From: Collybiopsis luxurians FD-317 M1
Taxonomy: Eukaryota; Basidiomycota; Agaricomycetes; Agaricales; Omphalotaceae
Direction: 5' to 3'
NCBI GenBank assembly: GCA_000827265.1
Contig: KN834806.1
Coordinates: 127,770 to 191,769 of the forward strand
DNA length: 64,000 bases
The notes under the pieces were generated by a model. The model ran no database searches, had not been told where the DNA came from, and saw nothing but the letters and a program-made list of their open reading frames with translations. This document shows positions 55,941-64,000 of this stretch, piece after piece (position 1 is the first letter of the stretch; every line of letters begins with the position of its first letter). The position numbers were made by a program, and so were the translations under genes.

Positions 55941-57105
55941 GAGAGTATAGGAGTAAGGAGTAGAAGGGCAAAGGAGTGCGGGGTAGAGGAGTAGAAGGTG
56001 GGGCGGAGGGGTGTAGGGTACTGTACATCGGCCGGGGGTTGAGTTGGGTAGGAGTGAAGATGGCGGTCATCTTTGTTTGTGTGCGTTCGTGCGTCTTCTT
56101 GCTTGTTCGTATTGCTCGTCTTGCTTGTTTTTAATGAACCTTTTTTTTTTGATCTGATAATCATTCATAATCATAATTCGTAGTATCTATATTTTCCTCT
56201 TTTTCGTCATCCTTCTAGTCACTCGCGATCGTTTTTTTTTTTTCCTCTGCCTGTGCGTGCATCGTCTTCTCTCTTTTGTTTCTACCCTGTCGCTATCCAA
56301 GTAATGATCCATATCCATATCCAAATCTATCTTAGTATCCACGTCACGCACGTACAATGTACATACCGCATTATTCTACTTATCGTCATCCTTGTTCGCT
56401 CTCAGTCTATATATATAGTTTGTGCTAGTTTTAGTTTTATGTTCGCGTTCATGTTCATTTCTACATGTCTTTCTCGTTCTCCTCGTATTTCTTAATTCGC
56501 TACTTACTTACTATCGTCAATCGGACACTCTTCCTTGTCTCTCTCTCTCTCCTGTCGTTTTACTGTCTCTTGAACCATTGTAAGAATGCATGTATGTATA
56601 GTTTGTGCTAACTATTCTATGTATGTACTTGCATATACACGTTGCGCACGCGTATGCAGGTTAGAGAAAAGAAAGGGCTTGTCAAGTTGAAAGTATATCG
56701 GATCGTTCCGTTAAGGTTCCGGAAACTCGGCCTTGGTAGCTTTCGCCATGATTTTGGCTCGGCAAGCTAATTCAGCCGCTCGGAACACTTAGTCGGACTG
56801 TACGGCAATTGACATGAAATGGAATAACGATAAAGGACCAGGTCCAAAAAAGAATACCAAGAGACGAGCACAGAACGATACGCCCAGAGGGAAATAGTGT
56901 GAAAGAGAAGGCATTGCGTTGCAATCCATCCGTCCGTCCTATTCCGAGGAATGTGAAATATCTCTTACCAAAAACCTGAAATGTGCCTACCGGGACAATC
57001 GGTAGTTTGTGGGCTACCCTTAAGTGCTGGCCCGAGTATTCAGGCCGAACATAATTTTTATCACATCCCGGGTAAGGTCATTTGTGCACTGAGGGAGGAA
57101 ATTGA
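55941..57105. other. Intergenic region, no gene seen
   Basis: Begins with the probable 3-prime UTR of the acyltransferase. It continues as T/C-rich single-copy DNA with several short pyrimidine runs (56137-56150, 56230-56245, a tctc run near 56540). A small ORF at 56253 has no supporting features. Confidence 0.5.
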
Positions 57106-58760
57106 GTGAATGAGGAGAACAAGAAAACATTGCAGAGACCTACGTTTATCATACGTGTGCATACTCCGCATATGTCTCTGACAAGCAGGGATCATTGGCC
57201 GTGGCCACAATACCTTATCCAGAATGTGCTCGTTGACAGCATCCGAGGGATGATATATGCAGTTTATTACGCTACTCGCCTCCTCTCAGTCCTGAGTCGT
57301 TGCATAGTCTTATGTAGAGGTTGATACAACCTTTTAATTTTGCGCGAACGTGCTAGAGTTCCAAGTGACGCTTTGGATTGACCGTCCCCTTCCTAAATTG
57401 GTCTTTTCTCCCACTTTAGAATCTCGTTTATCAATTCCCTCAGCCAGATCGCAAAAGCCGCAGCCAGGGTTAATTACCTTCAGACTATGCTTAACGAAAC
57501 ATCAGTCTATACCTCTTTTTCTTCATCACTTATCACGAACCCCCTTCTTGAATCTTATTCTGGAGCCACTACTTGTATTATCTTCTCGTGTGGTATCTTA
57601 TTCCTGCCTTCCATCGCTCTCATATGTCCATCTCTCGTATCCAGCACACCTCGACAGACAGAAAAATAAGATGTATAGAGCACTCAACCTTTGATCCTAC
57701 TGAATCCCACGCCCCTCCTCCAACTACCGGTCCCTTGCCTTCACCTACTTCAACGTCGTCCTCCCCGCCTTCACCCTTGCCACTCTTGCCGCGTGTTGGA
57801 TTGGTAGCGGATCAGACAAAGAGGGTACTACCGTAAAGACTCTGTTTTTGACAGTACGGGCAATGATGGGGGCGAGGGTTAGGGCGGATAGGGTTAAAGG
57901 GGTGGTGGTGATAATACAAAGACATCGACGGCGGAAGTTGCATCAGGACCTGCTTCTGTGGAACGGACAACGGCGGCGACGGAAGCTTCGTCATCATAAT
58001 TATCGCCACCGCTAACGTCCTCGAGATCGTCAGCGCCATCATGAGTGTCCTCGTCATAATCTACAGCGTCGTTGTTGTCTGTGTAGGAGTTAGAGTTAGG
58101 AAGGGGGCGCAACAACGACAACATTGACAACATATTCCTCCCCGCGTCTATAGACGACGTTGTTCCGGATGATGGGAAGGGAAATGGAAATGGCCGTTAC
58201 CTCCCGCGCCGGCAGCGCTGCACTCTTAAGCTTATCGCTGAATGGGAACATGCACTTGGTTTATAGGCAGGAGGAGAATGTTTTGGTTGCTTCCGGTTTC
58301 GAGGGAGCAGGATAAGTGGCAGTGGTGGTAGAAAGGAAATGCAGACAGGGTCTACACTCGCAATAACAACCACAATCACAAAAACTATCCTCCCCCTCCT
58401 CGTCAGGGGAACCATTGCCGAACCACGCAAACCTCTTCCCATCCCTGAATCTTCGCCCGCATCAAACCCAAATACGACGTAACCCATTCCCAACCTTCAC
58501 CCACACCTAGTACTAGTATCTCCAGCTTACAAGCTTCCACTCCCAACGCCCTTTACTCCCACCATATCCAAGCCCACCACCGACAAAACGATAGCCATCC
58601 GCAACGCAATTCGTCCGAGTCGCTCATGCTCGAACATATATTCGGAGAAAGCTTCGGCTGCATTTGTGTTGGGATCGGAATGAGTAGTGCTTGGAGGATG
58701 TGGGGGAGGAGCTGGTGATTGGTGATAGGGGGAGGAGTAGAGGATGGGGGGATGAGGAAA
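57106..58760 (+). pseudogene. Acyltransferase relic 5, same strand as the intact gene
   Basis: Diverged copy of exons 4-7. Near 57408 tagaatctcg...tcaattccctcag matches exon 5. At 57671 MYRALNL is followed by TGA where the intact gene has CGA. TYFNVVLPAFTLATLAACW follows at about 57745-57800, and the C-terminal patch near 58650-58720. Several stops and indels; the low-complexity middle is rearranged. Base composition is CpG-rich here, unlike the relics left of 52 kb. Confidence 0.6.
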
Positions 58761-59833
58761 GGATGGGATGTCGGGGTGTGGGTTGACGGGACTGTACATC
58801 GGCTCGGGCTGGGTGGAGAACCTCGATGTTTTTCTTTGCGTGCGTCTTTTTGCTTGCTGGTCTTGCTTGCTTCGTTTTCTTTCTTTCTTTTCTTTTTCTT
58901 TCGGCATTTTCCTTCTGTCATTTTCCCTGTACCCCTTGCGTTTGTAGAGTTGACTGCTCACGTTTCCTTTTTTCTGTTGGATGATGCCTAATAGGCTAGA
59001 GTCAATCATAATCATAATCGTGGCATTTATATTTCCTATCCTTGAAATCGCTCCACTCTTCTCTCTCAAGGCCGTTTCGTCCGGGTATTACTAGGCAAGA
59101 GCGTGCAGGAACTTAGGGTGAGGGACAGTCCGGACAGGAAGGTCGGTGCCGGCGTTCGCTTACTCCATGGTCAGCCTGGCAGGCTGGCCTGAATTTTTTA
59201 AATGCACCTACGGAAAACACACCAGGGTCTCTGCGGTTTGGTTCAGTTGAGAGTGAGCGTCTTTGACACGCTGTTTCGAGGACCAACGGTCGGCATCTCT
59301 ACCTATCTGCTTAAGACGGTGGCTACATGTACTTATGCCATGACTTGTCCTGGCATAACAAAAGCGAATTATAGAAAAAATGACAGACGCGTACTGTGAC
59401 TTCGCGACGCGTCTCATGTGAAGGCGGCACGTGCCAAAAATGCCAGCTCTGAGCCGACTCCCGAGCGGGCCGACATGTGCTTAGAGCCTGTTCAGCCGTC
59501 CGAATTTCGCGCGTATTTTTTTCTATTTGCTTGTATTTGCTTGCCCCGAAGGCCAGACCCAAAGCCCTTCCCCAGAAAAGCAAGTCAACCATGTTGAACG
59601 TACTTGCTTGGTCCTTGGAAATGATTGAAAAGTTTTAGGCAGCGGCCTTGAGCCTAGACTCCAAAATATATTGGGAAACAAATACACACAAATACTGTAC
59701 GCGCAGAAATTTCGGAACCTCCAGATGTTTATGCAACAGGCAATATTTTGCCAGCATCACGCCTTATCACGCTGTGATATGGGGTGACAACACGACTCTG
59801 GAAAGGTTTCGTCGCCTCTACTTATGCCTCATC
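58761..59833. other. Intergenic region, no gene seen
   Basis: Contains a long pyrimidine stretch (about 58868-58915, mostly ctttctttctttt). Minus-strand ORFs over it (58527-59069, 58553-58921) are Lys/Arg/Pro low-complexity readings of this tract. The last 200 bases are presumably promoter of the F-box gene. Confidence 0.5.
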
Positions 59834-61192
59834 ATGTCATTACCCACCGAGCTAGAGGAAGCCATTATCAGCCATCTGGCAGACTCCAAACCAGATCTAC
59901 GAGTTTGCTCTCTCGTCTGCAAGAGCTGGCTCCCGAAAAGTCGGGCTCTACTTTTTCATTCCCTTTCCACTCGTCCTCCCACCATGCTATCATCCCAGAG
60001 CGGCCACCATCACCGCCTGTCGACTTGGCTCGACCCAATCCGAAATGTTCAGTCTTCACCGCATCTCAGATTCCTATTGCAGAGACTAACGGCAGACTGT
60101 GGGCATGTACCAGAACTCACGAGACTCACGTTCAACACTGTACGGCTTCAGCACCTTTCCCGATTATGGCTCTGCAGAAATGATTTCTCTCAGTTTGACC
60201 TCAATCTCTCACTGACTAGAACTCTTGAATCATCTCTCTCTACACTTATAATTGACCGAACAGTGTTCAAAAATGCTTGCCAACTGCTGCACTTCTTATC
60301 GAGCCCCTGCTTTTCCAAACTTCATTCCCTCAGTCTCACCGACATATCCTATCTCCTGCGCTCGGAAAAGCACAGCGTCAACGATGCTGAAGTGATTTTG
60401 GATAACTGGAAAAGTACCACATCCTTACCACTTCCGTTGTCATCGCGTTCCAAAATCGTTTTGGAACAGTTGGAAATCGGGTTGATACCAGAGCACAACA
60501 TCTTTAATGTGCTTTACCATTCAGACTCCCCGTTTGACTGGAGCCGTCTACGAAAGATTGTCTTCTTTCGTATATGGGATAATACTTTGATTCAAGGGTT
60601 TTTGAACGGCCACTTTCCGGCTCTGAAGAGTATTGCATTCGAGAAATCGGCAAAGATGTATCATTTCGGTACGTCGAGCTCACTATTACTGCTATAGCCC
60701 GCTAAATGTTTCATTCCTTCATTAGCGAGCTCCGGCGCCTTTACTGGAATAATAGATAATAGCTCCATTCTGTCCAACCTCACTGATCTCTCTCTGGGGT
60801 TTGACTTTAGTAACGATGACATAGAATCCCTCAAGGATATCACAAGGGAAGTGGATGGATCAGAGACAATATCCAGACTGAACAAAGTCGATCTTATTTT
60901 GCCCGTCGACTTAAAATTGCAGGGCGATCCTCATTCTATGATACCCACTGCGGATGGATGGAAATTGCTCCCCGAATTAATTGGGAAAGCTGTTGCTGTG
61001 TTGTCCCAGCTGGCATCACTTCCCTCGGTTGAGAGAGTGCAGTTGATTGTACCGTTCAGTACAGCCTTATCTGAGCAGCTCAGGTGTGGTGTAAAGAACC
61101 GGTGCAATTCCTTGTTCCTTTCTCCTGGGAGTCCAAAAATACTAATGGAGTACAGAGAAGTGGATATTGTTCGGGAACCATTTTCTGGATAA
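59834..61192 (+). CDS. F-box protein with C-terminal LRR-like region
   Basis: Two exons, 59834-60668 and 60726-61192, joined by a 57-bp intron (GTACGT...TTAG) that keeps frame; 433 residues. The N-terminus MSLPTELEEAIISHLADSKP, then LRVCSLVCKSWLPKSRALLF (residues 1-43), is a clear F-box, which would bind Skp1 in an SCF ubiquitin ligase. The rest has spaced leucine-rich segments (LSRLWLCRNDFSQFDLNLSL, LHSLSLTDISYLL, LSNLTDLSLGFDF), typical of the large agaricomycete F-box families and probably substrate-binding. The ATG chosen begins the F-box directly; upstream in-frame codons are unrelated. The substrate cannot be inferred. Confidence 0.85.
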
Positions 61193-61344
61193 TGACCTAG
61201 GGGATCGTTAGTAACATTAGATTGATAAAGTTTTGCACAGTGCCCACTCATGCGTATGACAGGAATAGTGTTTACGTCGTCTTTTTTTTAGAGCACTTGA
61301 CTGGGCTCAATGATTGACGTCTAAGCGAGAAATAACTTGATCTC

Positions 61345-61590
61345 ATGAATCATCGATCCAACCCCGTTGATATTATAGAGGCTATCCACCTGGCTGAGCA
61401 CTTTCGAGAAGTTCTATGTTCGGATATGAATACGCGGTATTTGGACCCATCTTCTCTCCGATACTTCTCCCTCTGCATGTATAGCTTTGAACAAGAGATA
61501 CAAAGCTGTTCTCATTGCCTCTACAAAGTACGCCCGAGGCTGGAAAGGTCCATGTGCATCCATTGCTACAACACTTTTACGGATTTTTAA
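61345..61590 (+). CDS. Small Cys-rich ORF, 81 residues, doubtful gene
   Basis: An ATG-to-TAA ORF with two CxxC pairs (CSHCLYKVRPRLERSMCIHC) of zinc-ribbon or RING-half appearance near the C-terminus, ending NTFTDF. Length is far below known zinc-finger proteins with this spacing, and no flanking exons are evident. It could be a remnant or the last exon of a small gene. Confidence 0.3.
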   Translation: MNHRSNPVDIIEAIHLAEHFREVLCSDMNTRYLDPSSLRYFSLCMYSFEQEIQSCSHCLYKVRPRLERSMCIHCYNTFTDF

Positions 61591-61975
61591 GACATGGAGG
61601 GAATTTGATGTAAGGGTTAGATATATCGAAGCTGAGCAGTAGTGTTCAACTTGAGAGTGCTATTTTGTCTATCCGAACAATATAGTCTTCTGGAGATTAC
61701 CGGGTCTGTATTCATAGCCCTCGAGGCTTGACCCGAGCTTTGGGAAGCTCAGCATCTAGAATCAGTGTTCTCCACGATGCGTATTCTTCACGATAGGTGT
61801 TCTTGACACTTTCACAGCTTTCAATAGATTCTGCATCTGAACATGAGGCATAAAACGGTAAATCTTCTCACATTCTTCTTCAAGTTTTATTTTTGAACTG
61901 ATGTATCCTTATCAAATAGTGAAAACATGTAGATATAATCGGGACCTGGTTTTGTCGTCTCTTAATCTTTTCGCA

Positions 61976-63445
61976 ATGTGCACAAACGCTAGTGAGACGT
62001 ATGCACGGCTGTTGCTACATCATGGCCACGGTTATCCTTTGTGGGTTCCAGAGCCCAATGAGGCTTTGCCGCAAGAGTATCTAACCGAAGGTGTTGGTGT
62101 CGGGGACGTAGGCATTGTCACCGCGGGAGGCTCTTTTGACTTTTTATTCAATGTTTTTAAACCTGCCGAGCACCTTATCAACCGGTGTCAACCAGGTGGT
62201 CTTCCAGAAGGATTTGTTCCCCTGCCATGGGATCCACGATTTCTACAAGTTAATTCCCATCAACATCGCTCGGGTGTTCCAATATCGAGCCGAGGAACAC
62301 AATCAATCGAGTTTGAAGTTGGAGCTTCAGCACCAATCCCGTTTGTTTTTCCGATTCCTATTGAATTAATGTCAGTTATAACCAACCTACAATCCTTTGT
62401 CAGAGGCGCTCCTTCAAAGATCGAAGGCGGTATAGAGCTAAAGTTCAGCGATTCCCGAGGAGCGATGTTGATGCTTCCCAATGGTGCATCAGAGTAGATT
62501 ATGGCAATCTCAAAATTTTGCGAGAATTTGCAGCTCTCAACGCGGAAAGTTGGTATCACTTTGTGAATAGCGAAAACGTTGGTCGCGAGGCAGAGAATGG
62601 ATCTTTGTATCTCATCACTGGATGCGACAAGACAAGCTCCTGGGAGGTGGCTGCGTATTCAGCTCCATCCCATGGACAAACTCTTTCAATCAAGTTCATC
62701 TCACCCTTAGCTGACGGAAAGCTCTGTATGACTCGATCGTCTATGTTCCAGAGTTTTCTTTCAAGCAGGATATCGAATGGGTCCAACACAAATAACCAAG
62801 CGGTATTTGTTCGTGGCTTCAAGATAAGCCTTCAACCTACTCGTTGGAAAAGGCTCTTTGGCACCGTTAAAAACACAGCCAAAATCACACCCATTGTAGC
62901 AGGAAAAGCGCCAAAGAATGCTATGTCTAGAGGTGGTGTATTCAGCCCCGAGCAGAGCGAGATTAGTTTGGTACGAGGGGGTCAAGTGTCCGCAGGCGCT
63001 CGGGAAGACATAGAAACTTTTGATGCCGAAACCCCTCCGTTTAATGATAACGACACCAGCAGCGATGGCGCTAGCCCACGTTCCGCTGATTCAGAAGAAG
63101 AAGTGGTGAACGTCCAGGTGCGTCATTGCTACTTCATGGACATCTCAAGAGACTGATTCAATACAGACATATCACCCCTCAAAAATTGTCAACGATTATA
63201 TTCTCAATTTGGTAGATTTTTGAGTCATCTTGCGTTTCTCAGTCTGGGTTTTGATTTCCAACTTTGTCTCAGTCGGACGGGGCGGTGGCTATCTGTCACG
63301 ACAGAGAATGGTGCTCCATATTGACGGAGGTGTGTCAAGTCTTGCGGTATGCATATCCAATAGAGCCAAAGACTAAAGCGGGATTGCTTTGTAGTACGAC
63401 CAAGAAATTCCCAATAACGAAGAGCTGATTAGCAGAATTGAATAG
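61976..63445 (+). CDS. Unnamed agaricomycete-type protein family, one apparent frameshift
   Basis: Start ATG 61976 (MCTNASETYARLLLHHGHGY). Conserved-looking motifs are GHGYPLWVPEPNE, GVGVGDVGIV, GGSFDFLFNVFKPAEH, PLPWDPRF, then WYHFVN, NGSLYLITGCDKTSSWEVAA and AVFVRGFKI. I know this motif set from many mushroom genomes as hypothetical proteins without assigned function. Exons: 61976-63117 (with a break), 63273-63329 (SDGAVAICHDREWCS), 63395-63445 (YDQEIPNNEELISRIE, TAG). At about 62488-62496 the frame changes: the N-terminal part meets TAG after LPNGASE. The continuation (VDYGNLKILREFAALNAESW) is one base out and too close for an intron. So this is a recent pseudogene or a sequencing error. 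A glycine/acidic C-terminal stretch precedes intron 1. Confidence 0.7.
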
Positions 63446-63652
63446 AATTATTCCATTGATATCAGTGACTCAGGTACCGAAATTTCGTTACTTCGTACTT
63501 AAAACCTTCAGTAACTGACCTAATCGTCTCTACCAGGTTGTGCATTTCTAGCGTCTCGACAATCAGAGCCGCCTGACCACTGGGATACGGTTCGATCCGT
63601 TTCGGACCCACTGACATCAACCCCAGTGAGACAGGCTAGCTCCTCTAGTACT

Positions 63653-64000
63653 ATGGAATATCCCACCTCTTTATGGGTGGACAGCGACTATTCCAGATGT
63701 TCGACTTCCTCCACACTCGTGGAATACCCACCGACTTCCGACGTTATCGCTGCAGATAGTAAAGTCTCGGGAACAGAAGACGTCTTCCGGGCCGTAGTCA
63801 AATGTCGGAAAAGCTGGAAGACCCTCAAAGGGGGAAAAGTCGTATGGCCGCTTCATCTAGAAGCTGCATTACTCGAAGGTGATCTTCACATCGACTATCA
63901 CCATTTTTAAACTCAGTTGCATAGGCCTTGCTCTTTACAAGCCCGATAGCTCTCGAGAAGCGTTACTGCTTGGTCGGTAAGTATTAAAGGACACTAGGTC
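63653..64000 (+). CDS. TEA/ATTS-domain transcription factor, 5-prime end, cut by window edge
   Basis: Exon 63653-63878 ends SWKTLKGGKVVWPLHLEAAL and LEG. A 46-bp intron (GTGATC...TAG) leads to exon 63925-63976 (LALYKPDSSREALLLGR). This is followed by a GTAAGT donor and continues beyond the window. Together these give the start of a TEA domain (W-x-x-x-LE-A-hydrophobic, then the Y-P region), as in AbaA/TEC1/TEAD proteins, which bind DNA to control development. The domain sits close to the N-terminus after a Ser/Thr-rich leader. The ATG at 63653 is the first in frame after an acceptor-like site near 63536, so an upstream exon cannot be excluded. Confidence 0.75.

Noticed and set aside
58527..59069. 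180-codon minus-strand ORF
   Set aside because: Low-complexity Lys/Arg/Pro reading across a pyrimidine tract and the end of an acyltransferase relic; no domain or conserved start.

Overview
The window looks like nuclear DNA of a basidiomycete fungus, most likely Agaricomycetes. The real genes are split by many short GT-AG introns (about 46-60 nt). The LTR elements are Ty3/gypsy types common in mushrooms. The gene content (NACHT-WD40 receptors, F-box, TEA-domain factor, HxxxD acyltransferases) also fits that group. Family names come from recognised motifs; no database search was run.

Layout. From 1 to about 55.9 kb the window is a decayed tandem array of one composite unit, present about three times: a NACHT-WD40 (NLR-like) gene on +, an unrecognised gene on - facing it ('gene M'), a conserved intergenic block, an HxxxD acyltransferase gene on +, then two older acyltransferase relics on -, each followed by a relic of a further gene on + ('gene X'). 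Unit 1 is 1-10.7 kb (NLR cut by the window edge). Unit 2 is 10.7-42.6 kb, swollen by two LTR retrotransposons. Unit 3 is 44.0-55.9 kb. Every NLR copy is broken (a stop in exon 1, a stop in NACHT, a 2-bp insertion, an internal deletion). Only the unit 3 acyltransferase (53408-55940) reads through intact. Another acyltransferase relic lies at 57.1-58.8 kb. From 59.8 kb to the end are single-copy genes: F-box protein, a tiny Cys-rich ORF, a member of an unnamed agaricomycete family with one frameshift, and the start of a TEA/ATTS transcription factor that runs off the edge.

Mobile DNA. A minus-strand Ty3/gypsy element (15434-20567, 360-bp LTRs) has lost most of its integrase and sits in the unit 2 acyltransferase promoter. 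A 13.76-kb chromovirus (24270-38024, 695-bp LTRs, 5-bp target duplication) has a chromodomain, a primer-binding site complementary to its own transcript start (Tf1/sushi-type self-priming), a very long N-terminal gag region, and about 3.5 kb of antisense coding sequence between pol and the 3-prime LTR. A hAT-type MITE (49489-50245) and a nested pair of TIR elements (42650-43975) complete the set.

The main theme is decay at CpG. In the large element essentially every disabling stop is TGA in place of an expected sense codon, most simply CGA. Differences between its LTRs, and between the array copies, are mostly CG versus TG or CA. The single-copy right end and the one intact acyltransferase keep their CpGs. 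This points to methylation-linked (RIP-like or 5-methylcytosine deamination) silencing of repeats that has also inactivated the NLR genes.
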